In this document: positions 23,475-35,173 of the stretch, piece by piece
Layout: every line of letters begins with the position of its first letter
Numbering within the stretch: the first letter of the stretch is position 1
DNA from: Puccinellia tenuiflora
Lineage: Eukaryota; Streptophyta; Magnoliopsida; Poales; Poaceae
Direction: 5' to 3'
DNA length: 64,000 bases
Assembly (NCBI GenBank): GCA_012064385.1
Contig: QRDG01000137.1
Span: 1,451,929-1,515,928 of the forward strand
Program-made: the position numbers and the translations under genes
The notes under the pieces: model-generated
What the model was told of the DNA's origin: nothing
Database searches by the model: none
The model's input: only the letters and a program-made list of their open reading frames with translations

Positions 23475-25333
23475 CTTATTCTGTGCATCCCTAGTACTTG
23501 CCTTATTCTGATTGGTTGAGGGAAGCACACTATCCGTGTACTTTGTTCTGATTGGTTGATTAAATAGATACTCGTATGTGATTGGCTGATGGGGTGTCCA
23601 CGGATCGGTGACATGGCACTGTGGCAAAAAAAAAAAAAACACCGGCCAACACGCACGCACGTCAAGTGTGCTAGAATTTTACATAACAAGGCAATTTTCC
23701 ATTTGTTGCTACGGTGAGCCTCCCCGTCGTGGTCGTGTCTCTGCTGCCCCACCCGTCACTTCCACATGAGTGTGTTTTCCGTGGGCTGGGATTTTTTTCG
23801 CTGATTTTTCGTTGTGAGTGCTAGTTTTATTCATACGGAGTAGGATATTTATGGTAGGATATAGAAAGGAATGTAAATTATGGTGGTTGATTGGCCATGT
23901 GAAAAAATAAAATGTGAATTATGGTGATTGGTCGCTGGTGGAAAAAGAAATGTAAATTATGATGGATTGTAGTGTAAAAAATGTTAATAATTGTGATGAT
24001 TGATCATTGGTGAAGAAAAAATAATGTAAATTATGTTTCAGAAAAGGACGGACGATGTGTAGAGCGAAAATGCGAAATGCATCTGAAAAGAAATGGAAGG
24101 CTACATTTTTTTTAGGTAGTAGCGAAGAGATTTGCACGAGAAGCCGCACGGTTTCTTCTCTGCCCACCAGTTTTGTTTGCTTCTGGCTGAGGTTTGTGTG
24201 CCCCATGATGTTAAAAATCTAAGGCTGATGTATAAATGTAGAAGTATTTTATTCCGGAAAATTTGACACATGCTTGAATAAAAATTATCCGAAGCTTGGG
24301 GATCTTTGTTGGTTAGTCATTCCTTGTGCTTTGACTTGATTGGATCATTGTTCACTGGATTTTAAGGTATGATGATGCTATATTTTTGTTTCTCCGTTTG
24401 AGGACAACCAATAACATTAGTACGTGTTGTATAGCAGCTCATGCACAGCTTGACCTAATGTGTTGTCAGACATTAGTGGGCATTTTGAGTGAGATTATAC
24501 CATATGGACACATGTTGACAGGAACAGAGAATGGTTGGCTTCGAGCACATAACAAAGAATGTGAAAGTAACAGAACTAAGTTTGTATGAGGATGAAATAA
24601 TTGTTGCGTGATGTCATAACGATCGAACATATGATGAGTTATGGTACCACATTGTTGAGGTATATGTATTGCTATTGTTGAGGGTCACATGAACCAGTTC
24701 GTGCTCCCGACTCGTCATTGGACAGCTTGGTGAGACTTCCGGTTTTAGATGTTGGGGGCTTCGATGTAAGGTCAGGGTAATGGTCCGGACCATGGCCACC
24801 CCCCATCATCAATCTTGTAGGTGTAGCGTCAGATGTCGCCGGGATGGTGGCTCCAGATTGTTCGATGTTTTTTTTGTAAGGCTGTGTTAAATAAATTAAT
24901 AAAAAAGATTGCGCGCATCATTTTGATGTAGAGGTCGGAGGTTTCACCCTCTTTTTCATAAAAAAAATCCGCTTGATACCGGTTACGGTATTTCCCTACT
25001 TAAGTTGTTCCCTTCATTCCTAGTTTGGATCAATTCTTCAATCTCTACAATCTCTGAACAGACAAACCCTATAGATTAGAGTAAGGGTATATGGAATTCT
25101 ATAAGGTAATTAAGATATAAATGTATTACTCTTCTGGCATTTGTTAATTGTGGTGTAGCCTTTTCCTTTTGCACCAAAAGGCAAGCGAGGCGCATGATAT
25201 CGGCAGGATCATTTATCTTTTATTGAGTAAAATGCAAACAAGGCCCTCTGTTGTTTCCACGATGTCTCAGGAGATTCACATTTACTAATGGAATCGTTTA
25301 AACTGATAAACTTCTTTTAAGGGAGATGTCATC
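23475..25333. other. Non-coding stretch with a degenerate short repeat and a LINE 3' end
   Basis: I see no gene. At 23871-24034 there is a degenerate tandem repeat with ATGTAAATTATG-like starts at 23871, 23912, 23950, 23981 and 24023. Around 24760-24968 the sequence GATGTAGAGGTCGGAGGTTT ending in an A-run looks like the 3' end of a grass LINE or SINE, 5'-truncated. A 13-A tract lies at about 23626-23639. The remainder is AT-rich with no motif I recognise. Confidence 0.5.
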
Positions 25334-25348
25334 TTCTCTTTTTGTTAC

Positions 25349-26839
25349 CACGAAACAGCCTTTCGCCCAGCTTTATAAATAAAGCAACGACCACAATACA
25401 ACCAACGAAACAAACGCCACACCACACACGCTGGGGCAGCAGCAAACACAAACCCAAAGCAAAGAAAAGAAAAAAATGGAGACATGAGCGGATCGACTAA
25501 ACTACGATGACCCGCAGCCGCTGCACCCTCCAGAGACGTACCACCTCGCTCCTAACGTCAGATCATCAAGTACCAAGCAACACCTTGAAGAAGGAAAGCG
25601 ACTGCTGCTGCCCGGACCAGCGCACTGGCCCTAGGGTTTCCCCCGGCACACAGGGAGGCGGACGAAGAGTAGCCACGACGCCCTTCATGAAGGGATGATG
25701 CCACCCGGAGGCGGCACCGCGTCGGTGTCGACCAAGCCGACAAGGATTTCTCCCGAAAAGCCCTGCCGCCACCCCGAATGATCCGACGCATAGGAGCCCG
25801 TGAGGACAAGGCCTCACCACCACCAGACGCACCATCCGCCAACTTGTGCCACCACGGATGCAAAGCCACTGTCGTTGTCTCACCGAAGCACCCGTCACGA
25901 GGGCAACAAGGCAGAGGCGAGAAGATTGTACCGAGAACAGCAGACACCGCGACCGCGCGGGAGGGAACTACCTCCACCGTTAAAGACGGTAGTCGACCGG
26001 ACGCGGCCGCAGAGCACACCAGTCCCCGTTAGGTCCAGCCGAGCCTGCCCACACTGCACAGGCCCATAAAGCCCCCGCGGGGGCACACTAATCCTAAGAG
26101 GGTCCGGCCGGACCCAGATCAGGCCCGTGAAGCTCGCCGCCACGCTACAATAGGCCGACCGCCATTGCCGATGTCTCTGCACCGTCTACATCACCAACTG
26201 CTGTCGCACACGCAGCAAATCTGGCCGGCCCGACCAGGCCCAGATGGGGCCCATAGGGCCTCGATCTGGGTCGACGGAGCCTCTACCGCACTGCTGCACG
26301 CCGTCGCCCGCCTCACTGCGCCGCCCCGCAGATCCACGTGCGCCGCCGCCGCCCGAAACGCACCGCCGCCATGCGAGGCAGCACCGCCTCCACCCTCCAC
26401 GGCGCGGGGAAGGTCACCGTCGCTCACTGCCTGCGCCGAACTCGGCCCGCATCGCACGAGGGACAGAGCGGGCAAGCCGCCGCCAGGAGCAGAAGCGCGC
26501 CGTCCTGACCCCGAGCATGCCCCACCGCTGCGTCGCCCGACACGTCGCCGTCACGTCGCCGTTGCAGGAAGCTCCGGCCCGCCGCCGCACTGCAGCGCCC
26601 GCCGCCTAGCGCCGCATCCAGGCCGGCCACCTCCGCCCGCGCCGAGGCTCCCGCACGAGGAGACGAGAGATCCCCGTCGCCGCCGGCGACGGCCAGGCTT
26701 CGCCCGGTCGCGCCCTTTGGCGGCGGCGAGGGAGGAGGGAGGGGAGAGGGGGGCCCGGCGGCAGTTGCTGCTAGGGTTTCCCTCCCCGTCGCGCGCGGGG
26801 CGACGAGGGAGGGGGGAGAGGGGAAAGGGCCGTGGATGG
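25349..26839 (-). mobile_element. Non-LTR retroposon (minus strand), about 1.5 kb, no coding capacity
   Basis: It is flanked by TTCTCTTTTTGTTAC (25334-25348) and the same sequence with two extra T (26840-26856). The minus-strand 3' end reads GCTTTATTTATAAAGCTGGG, a common grass LINE 3' end. The 5' part (26570-26820) is very GC-rich and contains GCTGCTAGGGTTTCCCTC. Several long overlapping ORFs on both strands are composition artefacts. Confidence 0.7.
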
Positions 26840-26856
26840 TTCTCTTTTTTTGTTAC

Positions 26857-28151
26857 TAAACTGCTTAGGAAAAGAAACTTATGGAGATTACCCCAATGCC
26901 TCAGACTGGCGCCGGCTGACCCCCAGTTTTAAAGAAGCCCAAGGCACGGGATACTAATAAGTGAGAGATGGCCTTGTGGGAGAAGCAACGGCTTAGTGAC
27001 GACCTCCAGGACCTTCCTACTAGTACATAATATCAAGCAATGGTCAGATGACAATAAGAATAAGCAAGTCTTTCTAGACTGGAAGTCTGGAACTAACACT
27101 TCCTATTGCTGATACATTTATCCTTGCTGGCACATAAATGACTATAAACAGTCTTTCTACAGATTTAGCAGTCAAAGAATATCGCCTGTAGTCATCAGCA
27201 GGCAGGGTAGGTTCGAGGTGCAACATGTCGTGCATATATGAAAGCCCGGTTGGGAAGTGAGAATCGAGCTTCCCATCTCGCCCAGGCTGCGCTCGTCCCC
27301 GCAGAACACTGTGCCGCAACGATTCAGCGCGCGGTCAGCCACCCCAGCGCGACCACTGTTTCACATGCCCCCCGCTGAGCCCGCCCGCCCGGCAGACGCC
27401 GCGCGCGCGGCCGTCCGTCCCTAGGGCCTGCCGTCGCCTGGCTCCTCCTCCTGCACGCCCGTCTCCTGGCAGACGCCGCGCGCGCGCGCCCCGGCCGGCC
27501 CGGCCGTCCCCAGGGCCTGCCGTCGCCTGGCTCCTCCTCCTGCACGCTTGACGGACCAGGACGGGCGGCGCGGTCAGGACAGCTCGCCGCCTCCGGCTCC
27601 TCCTCGCGCTGCCGTGCTGGAAGACCGCCACCGCCTCCTACCGCTGCCACGGAGCCGAGCCCAACTGCCGGCGACGACTCGAGCCGCCGGATACCAGCAT
27701 GCCGCCGGAGATGTCCGGGATTGGGCATTTGTGTGGACTTGATTGCTTTTTATTTTTTTGTATAAGGTCCTTTATGTGAGATTTTGGACCTGTTTATAAT
27801 TTATATTTCTGGGCACTGCTTTCAGCGTGGCTCGGTGGAACTGGGGCAACCAAACAACATCTCACTTCAGCCTGGCCCGGGTCATACGAGGCACCAAACA
27901 CCGGAAAAATCTCATTCCAACCCGACCCACTTTAGCATGTATGGACTGAGAAAGTTGAGCTAGGCTAATACAGGCTACCAAACACACCCTAAATGAATAC
28001 TGAGACGGATCAGACATAGCTGCTATCTACTGTATCACATGAATCCCCCAACGATCTGCACATATTATGATATTCCCACAATCCAGGAAAAAGATACATG
28101 ATCAAGCTGGGATATTGATGTCGATGTTCCTTTATATCATCACGACAGCAG
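26857..28151. other. Intergenic stretch with a GC-rich tandem duplication and a possible MITE end
   Basis: I see no gene. An 87-bp unit starting GGCAGACGCCGCGCGCGCG is repeated at 27391 and 27478, within a GC-rich block 27330-27740. At 27830-27990 the sequence resembles the end of a Tourist- or hAT-type MITE on the minus strand (GGGTGTGTTTGGTAGCC). No partner end was found. Confidence 0.45.
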
Positions 28152-31100
28152 TCAATCTTCATGGCCGTCTTCCTCTTCAGAGTCTGCATGCAAAGCAAAG
28201 TGTCAAATTAATGGTTGCAAATTCAGAGATTTTTTATCCCCCCGTCAGCCGTTGGCACAAGCAAGTACAACTTTATCCCCATCATGAGAAAATGGAACTG
28301 AAATTAAGGCAAGGACATTGCGGTTTTGCATCTGCTCATGTATTCATGATTAATGGAGTGCATAAAACTGCAAGGGATAGAGCTTACCAGATCGAACATC
28401 ATCTCCAACATTTCTTGTCTTAATTTGTCTCACAAGCATCCGATATATTAGAACCCACCAATATATGTGAAGAACAAGTAGTGAAAACAAAAGAGAATTG
28501 AACACATAGTAATATATTGGCCCGTCAAAATTGTGCTTCTTCTTATCCAGAGTCAACAGAACTTCATAGCTGAAACAAATACATTTTAGTAAGGTCATGT
28601 AGCTTGTAGAGCATGCAAACACCTCGTGAAATCCATTGTAAAATGTCATTCCGGTAATATATCAGAATTCAACATATTGGTTTGGCTGTAGGCTTAGTCT
28701 GTTCTACTATTTTGATGATGACTGATATAGTAGATTTACTGTGCTATGATAAGTTGTAGATATAAATCGTATGATTAGCATGGCAAGAAGTATAAAAACG
28801 AAATTCCAAATTACCATAGTGCACAAACTATATCAAATGTTCTAGGTTTGCTTCAAAAAAAAGTTTGGCAAACAACGATCCGAGAGGCTTATGTGACGGA
28901 GAGAAAAATTACCTTGTACTTCTGAGAATCCAGAATGGAAAATATGTGAGGCGGAGAACAACCCATGAAACAACAAAAAGAAGAAATGCAACATTGGCAA
29001 GCCAATCACAATGGCTATACTTCGACATCTTCCCAATTTCTAAGAACACGTCGCTTGCATCATGAATTGCCAGTACTATTGCACCAACTCTAGCAAACCT
29101 GTTTAACTAATAAACAAATTAGCAATTGAATGGAGTGCGCAGACAAAACTCAGAAGTTAGTGGTGCTACATTGCAAGTTCATGAAACAACAGTGCTTAGA
29201 GAAACATACCTGAATACATACGATAAAATTATCAGCACAAAAGTTGCAAGATGATGTGACATTGAGACGCCAAAATCTGAACGCCTTGTTTCCCAGAACA
29301 TAAGTGCGAATATTGAATATGTGTAAAATCCAGCAGCATACATATAGACAGCCTTAAGCTTTAATCTGTGGATATTGGCACATTCATTAGATTAGATCAG
29401 CATGAGAGCTGGCAGGAATTTGTAAGTGGCGTGGAAAGATCCAGATTACTTTATTTTTTGATCTGGCCAAACCTGTTCGCCAGGTCCCACCCAAAAATAC
29501 TTGGTGTTTGTGAACCAAGGCTCGTTATATGTGACCAACAAAGACAAAATCTCTCCAGATAGGAAATAAATGCACTTCCAAGCTGATTCCTTGAACTTTC
29601 TAATCTTCTTTTTTGTTTGCTCTGTTTTATGATCAGCCTTCTCGTGTCCATTCCCAAACATAAGTTTCCTCACAACTCTCTGACACGAGTACAAAAGAAA
29701 AATAATAAAGTAGCAGTATCATTATCAGCAGAAAAAATTGCCATTGGTTAAAATTTAAAATACATGTCAAACAAAACAAGTATAAGAGTCAGTGGAGCTC
29801 AGTGCAATCATTGTAACTAGAGAAGCATGAAGTTAGTTCTTGAACAGGGTCGGACAACCTGTTTATGCTGACATGTATCTGATCTCGTCTCGCCCCTCGC
29901 CTCCGGGTCGCTCTCGGGCGACTCCGAGGCGCCCCAGCGCCGCCGCCACCAGATCCCCAACATCCAATCCCCTCAGCCCCCGCCGCCGTCGGAGGAGGCC
30001 AACGGCTGACGGCAGCGGCGGGGCGCCCAACGCCGCCACCACAAGCGCCCCAATCTCCCATCCCCTCAGCCTCCGCCGCCGCCGGGGAAGGCCAACGGCT
30101 GACGGCAGCGATGGGGCGCCTCTGCCCCTGATCCCGGCACCCTGAATCGACGTGATTCTGCCGTCGATCTGCCGCCGATTTCGCGCCGGGGACGGTGAGC
30201 AAAACGTGGGCGGATGATTTTCCCGCGATCCAGATCGGACCCTGCTGCGCGTATAGCGCCATCGTCGCGCGGCCGTGGTCCTAGGAGCTACCGGCGCTCG
30301 TGCCCTCTACCTGAGCTGATGGTGTGGGATGGCCACTATCGCGTCAGAGGGCCGATGTTGATCTCTACACCGCCAACCGTCATCGACAAAATAGTTACTG
30401 CACCACCGACTCGTTTTCGGTGTGGCCGGAGATATGGTTCTTCGGATATGGATGCCTGCCTAGTCGGTGGAGTCCCGCTTTGGAATGGTATCGACCACCA
30501 AGCATGGCAACAACATCGTGGGCGGCGAGGACGTGAAGATCAGCGCAAGAGACAGGGTTGGCCGGGAACGGAGCTGCTGGCACCGGATCATGAAGGTGGT
30601 ACACAGAGACATGGGCTATTCGCCTGCTCTGAGTTGTGCTTATGTCGTCGGGGTTCTCGCTGTGGATCAGGAGAAGTTCACTGGTTGAACGAGTGGGGTT
30701 GGCGACACCAGCAGGCTTCTTTTTAGGTGGTCTCAATCCTCCGGGTGAAAACCTGCAGCCCGACCTTGTGGTTGGGTCCGGCAATGGAGGCTTCGTAGTC
30801 GTTCCCTTGTTGAAGGCATTGTTTGAGGATTGTACCTTCTCCAGGCTGAAAATCCACGATCTGACCTTTGGTTAGACCGGACGACGAGAGTGTTTCCTTC
30901 CTGGAGGTGTCGTTTTGGAGAACCTTTTCCGGAGTTTAGGTGTAGTCAATACTGCTCTTGATGCAGCGAGTCTTTTTTCTTTTTTTTTTTGCTTTTTGGC
31001 TGTGTGCATCCTTGATGTCTAGAATTTTCTAGCCATTTTGTTGTTGCAGAGGCTGGGTGTAATTGATATCATCTTGGTATTAATATATTCCCTTTATCTA

Positions 31101-31817
31101 AAAAATGTATCAGAAGCATAATAACCGGTTATAATTTATGAGTAATGCAGCGACCTCAGCAGGCCAAGTGTCTCAAGTTTCAACACAATAAAAGTGGTAA
31201 ACCTCAGAAGCCCAAGTACGAACTCGGCTATCCTAAAAATTGTGCATGATCATGAATTTTTATGTTTATAATAGATCTTTCTTGGGCTTGTGAAGAGACT
31301 ACTTTAGAATTTCAGTGGCCACTCTGGAAAAAAAAATTTACTCGCTCCTTCAGCACGTGCCAAATTTTACACACAAGAAGACTCTAGGACAACGATGTTG
31401 CTACGATTCCGAATTTCGGCAGAGAACCATGACAATAAGCTTTCGACCTCCCCCACAAGCATTCCCTCAGGTCGCTACAGAACAACGCCTCAATTAGCCG
31501 ACTTAATTCATCGTAATAGTTGGATTCTGACGTAAATCGATCTGGGGCAAGGCACGGTACTTCTGAAACTCGCTGCTTCCCTCCCCCCAACAAGCCACGA
31601 ACGAACCCTTGGACGCAAGAATGGAGGCGAGGATGAGAGCGTGACGCACCTCGAAGACAAAGCGATCGAGGAGGAATCGGGCGGTCGGGAAGAACAGGGC
31701 GAAGAAGGGGAGCGCGAGGAAGTCATCGTACGCCGGGTAGGCCTCCCGCTCCCAGTCCAACGCCGCCAGGAGGCGCCGCGCCACCACAGCCACGGGCCCC
31801 GCCATCGCCGCGCGCAA
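28152..31817 (-). CDS. LAG1-like: Ceramide synthase (LAG1/ASC1-like protein), six exons, 317 aa
   Basis: It N-acylates sphingoid bases to make ceramides in the endoplasmic reticulum. Exons on the minus strand: 31817-31650, 29679-29450, 29365-29210, 29098-28913, 28569-28388 and 28183-28152. All have GT..AG borders and matching phases. The N-terminus has DWEREAYPAYDDF and a hydrophobic LPFFALFFPTARFLL. The TLC domain begins near residue 85 (KFKESAWKC), with NEPWFTNTKYFWVGPG. The Lag1 motif is present: SHHLATF (His 170/171) and LAIHDASDVFLEIGK (about 195-209). A multi-pass C-terminal half ends in an acidic DSEEEDGHED. The alternative start at Met5 (31805) is possible. It appears intact. Intron 1 (about 2 kb) carries a retroposon in the opposite orientation. 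Confidence 0.93.
29832..31104 (+). mobile_element. Non-LTR retroposon in intron 1 of the LAG1-like gene (antisense to it)
   Basis: The 5' part is GC-rich (CTCGTCTCGCCCCTCGCCTC onwards) and contains a repeat of about 120 bp (CCTCAGCC.CCGCCGCCG..GGCCAACGGCTGACGGCAGCG at about 29970 and 30063). The 3' part has GGCTGTGTGCATCCTTGATG and ends with TATCTAAAAAA before 31105, the usual layout of grass LINE-derived retroposons. The target duplication is not clean; ATGTATCTGA (about 29873) and ATGTATCAGA (about 31105) or AGAAGCAT on both sides are candidates. Boundaries are therefore approximate. ORFs inside are not credible genes. Confidence 0.6.
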
Positions 31818-32140
31818 CTCTCCGGCCGCCAGATAGAGGAGAATTCGGTCAAGCTAACGCGGTCAATGGGATTGGACTCCCCCACTCGGTGGCTTTGGAC
31901 TTTGGAGTTTGGACTGCTCCCGCGGCTTGGCTCGCGCGCTCTCGGGTTTCATCGCAAACTTGTCGCCTCTGTTTTTTACCTGCAGAACTTCTCTCCACCG
32001 CTACTTTATTGTTTCATTTTTTTTTTTTTTGTACTCGCGTGATTTGCATAGTCAAGTAGCGGTACGGCCAGCCTCGAAATCCCAAAACGTTCGGGGAGTT
32101 GTAGCGAGTGGCCGACATGCGGCATGGCCAACGGGTAGCT
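31818..32140. other. 5' flank of the LAG1-like gene
   Basis: This is probable promoter and 5' untranslated sequence of the minus-strand LAG1-like gene. I could not fix a TATA box. A T12 tract lies at about 32019-32030. The stretch ends at a retroposon insertion whose duplication starts at 32141. Confidence 0.4.
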
Positions 32141-32158
32141 GAACATGCTGCCCCGCAA

Positions 32159-33047
32159 AAAGCAACGCTTCGCTTCTGAGCTAGCAGCCAGAGACGGCGA
32201 TCCGGAGGCGACTGTTTTCCGGCCGATCTGCACCGCGGAACGTGCTGGTTCACTCTCTTTCCGCCTGCTTGCTCCGGCGGCGGGAGGGAGAGGGGATCTG
32301 GTTTCCTCTATTCTGTAGTTAGGTTTTAGTTTTGCAGGTCGTGGTCTGTCGTTGGGTAGTAGGAGCGTCGATCGGACGAATAAATCTGTCTCAGCTCCAC
32401 TCCCACACCGGCGGTGTCTTTCATGACAGCGTCTCGGAGTTGATGGCATCGTGTGTTTGTCGATCTTTCCGATTGGCGAACTTAGGGTTCATGGATGGTG
32501 TCGGCGAGGCAGCGGCGGCGACCTCATCAGGTGTGTCCCTCCTTCTGCTCTGTCCCCGTTGCTGCGGCGTTCTCTCCGACGTCATGTTGGAGCAGGGAGG
32601 ATGTGTCATCCAGGAGTATGTGCAGTGCGTATGTGACAGCTGGAAGATGGTGTATCCTGTGTTGGGTTTGTGGATGGAGGCTAACAGTTCTGACTTGCTT
32701 CTTCGACGTCCTAGTCGTGCGGGGGTGTCAGTTCTGAACTTCGATGGCGTGTCCGGGGACATGTTGCTCCGGTCTGATTCGTTCAACAACAATGGTTTTG
32801 CTTCTGAAAAACTACTTTGGAGGTCCGTAAAGCTGATGATCAGCGATGGAGCCGCGTCGAGCTCGGGTGAAGAGGTGATCCGTCTCGCTTCACTTTGGTG
32901 TCTACTTTGGTGGTGCTGAAAGATAGGGATAGGCGTTGATTTGTCACATAGATTTATCCTATCTTTACAAATCTGTAAGATCGGTGTGTCCGTGCTTTGT
33001 ATCTTATTCTTTATTTATCAATGAGAAACGTATTACCTTGCAAAAAA
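32159..33047 (+). mobile_element. Non-LTR retroposon upstream of the LAG1-like gene, perfect 18-bp target duplication
   Basis: GAACATGCTGCCCCGCAA occurs at 32141-32158 and again at 33048-33065, exactly flanking 889 bp that end in TTGCAAAAAA. The 5' end is GC-rich. The 3' end has TTTATTTATCAATGAGAAACG, typical of grass LINE-derived elements. The perfect duplication points to a fairly recent target-primed insertion. It lies about 340 bp upstream of the LAG1-like ATG. Confidence 0.85.
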
Positions 33048-33355
33048 GAACATGCTGCCCCGCAAGCTCTAACTCGGCTCGGGTGTTGCTTCTAGCGTCC
33101 AAATAGTTTGGATTCAAATTAAGTTTTGGTCACAACACTAGGCATATGTCCCTAGAAAAGAGTAAAATTAGATCCTCTAAAGCTGTCAGATCATCATCAA
33201 TCACATTTTTATAGTTTAAACCTTCATTTTTTTGGAATACAAAGTATATCGACTTAAACGAAACGTATATCTTGTTGCATCTGACCTTCTCAATATTTAC
33301 AGCAGAAATTTCACCATGGTGATTTACCCTTAGTATTACAACAAACTTCTGAGCA

Positions 33356-33913
33356 GTGCAACAAAAATTCTCAACCCGTGTGCAAAAAAATATAGTACTG
33401 CAAGAAATTATTGCAACTATAAAAAAAAGTTATGTTACAAAACAAAGTGGCTACACAACAATTATTTTGTGCAGGTTGAGTTGCAACAAAAATTCGAACA
33501 ACATCACTAAGAATTTGGAGGAGAATAAGAGTAAAAGTAAGACCTTTAACAACTCCTTTGCTGTTCTAGATAATACATGTCTAATGGTTAATTCTAGGAT
33601 GGCTGGAATAGTTTTAGGCCATACTAATTCTGACATAAATGATAATATAGAATGCATTAAGGGTGCTGAAAATGGAAGATTACAAAATTTCCAAGACTGT
33701 CACCCTGATATGTTCCTGCCCCAGAACATTGATATCTTGGGACAGGAACATGATGTTGAGCATCATTCCAATTATGGAATGGAGCTTGAAAATCCCTCAT
33801 CTCACACTAGTGAAAATGATGAGGATGTAGATGATTTTTCCTATGTGACACCTTGGATTGAGGTGTCTGGTAGGAAAAAGAGTAGAATGAAAAATCAAAG
33901 AATATTATGTTAG
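33356..33913 (+). pseudogene. Remnant of LINE ORF1
   Basis: The frame ends DFSYVTPWIEVSGRKKSRMK and overlaps the start of ORF2 (ATG at 33907). This position and the acidic tail fit the C-terminus of the ORF1 nucleic-acid-binding protein of plant L1-type LINEs. No zinc knuckle is seen, so most of ORF1 is missing. The first codons of the frame (33356 to about 33480) look like unrelated AT-rich flank. Confidence 0.5.
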
Positions 33914-35173
33914 GTTTCATTTGGAATTCTAGGGGTCTAAACAGACCTGACAAGCTTTTTAGAGCTGGTGAACTCATTAGAGAACATCACCCAGATATAG
34001 TTAGTTTTTCTGAAACTAAGAAGGAAGATTTCTCTTCCTTGCAGCTTCAAACTTTAGATAGCCAAGACTTTTATTTGTGGGAATTGGCTGCATGCTGTTG
34101 GCACTGCTGGAGGTATCCTAGTGGGGTGTCAACAGTGATATGTTTGAAATCCTGACAGTTAACATTTACAAGTATTGTGTGGCTTGTGTGTTAAAAACAA
34201 ACAAGACACATCTACTTGGATGTTTGTGTCGGTTTATGGTTCTGCTTATGATGAATTCAAGTTAGAATTTATTAATGAGCTTCATAATGTTGTGTCTGGT
34301 TGGGTTGGTCCCTTCTTGGTGGGAGGTGATTTCAACTTAGTCAGATGTAGAAGTGAGAAAAGTTCTGGTGCTGTTAATCAACACTAGGTTAATTTGTTTA
34401 ATGACTGGATCAATAGATTTGGTCTTATTGAACTAAAATGTGCTGGTAGGTTATTTACTTGGAGTGATAATCTGTCTAGTCCTGTTATGGCAACCTTGGA
34501 TAGGATTCTTGTATCCACCTGTTGGGATGCTATGTATCATGTTAGCCAAGTTATGGCTTTACCTAGGTTGGGGAGTGACCATACACCTCCCATCCTTGAT
34601 ACAGGAACTTTGGTGGTGCCAAAGGAGAAGATGTATAGGTTTGAGAAGTGGTGGTTGCAGGTAGATGGTTTTAGGGAGGTTGTAGTTAAAGCCTGGAACC
34701 TTCCTTGTCATCACAAAAACCCATTAGATGTTTGGCAGTTTAAAGTTGAAAATCTTAGGAGTTATACTAAAGGGTGGTGTGCTAATGTAGAAGCTGCTCA
34801 ATTTAGGAAAAAACATCAACTTATTGCTGAATTTGATCAACTTGACATTATCTCTGAAACTCAATGTTTATCTCTTGTTTCTAAAAATCGTATGAAATCT
34901 ATTGTTGATGAACTGACAGGTATTTGGAAGAATGAGGAGGTGAAAGCTAGGCAAAGGTCCAGAGAACGTCAGATTCTAGAACGTGACCGTAACACAGCTT
35001 ATTTTCATGCTCAAGCCAACCAGAGAAGGAGGAATAAACACATCCCCATGCTGGAGGGGTCATCTGGTATGGTTCGTGATACTGAGGGTATTATTAAGAT
35101 TGTTGTAGATTACTACAAGTCTTTATTTGGTTTTGAGAAGAAAATTGGTGTTGATCTTGCTGATGATTTCTAG
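33907..35173 (+). pseudogene. LINE ORF2, endonuclease (APE-type) region
   Basis: The apurinic-like endonuclease nicks target DNA to prime reverse transcription. Visible motifs are WNSRGLNRPDKLFRAGELI, DIVSFSETKK, FLVGGDFNLVR, RLFTWSDN, LDRILVS and the catalytic end LGSDHTPPIL (normally SDHCPI). A linker with RDRNTAYFHAQANQRRRNKH leads to RT. Breaks: a frameshift near 34100-34180, TAG at 34385-34387 and TAG at 35171-35173. Confidence 0.85.

Noticed and set aside
25507..26932. ORFs up to 255 aa in a GC-rich stretch
   Set aside because: The stretch is a retroposon leader bounded by a target duplication, with many frames open and no motif.
30214..30875. 170-aa and other ORFs in LAG1-like intron 1
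   Set aside because: They are inside a retroposon and antisense to the gene, with no domain and unlikely protein composition.
33356..33480. First 40 codons of the LINE ORF1-like frame
   Set aside because: They are AT-rich sequence with repeated GCAAC motifs and no resemblance to LINE proteins; probably flank.
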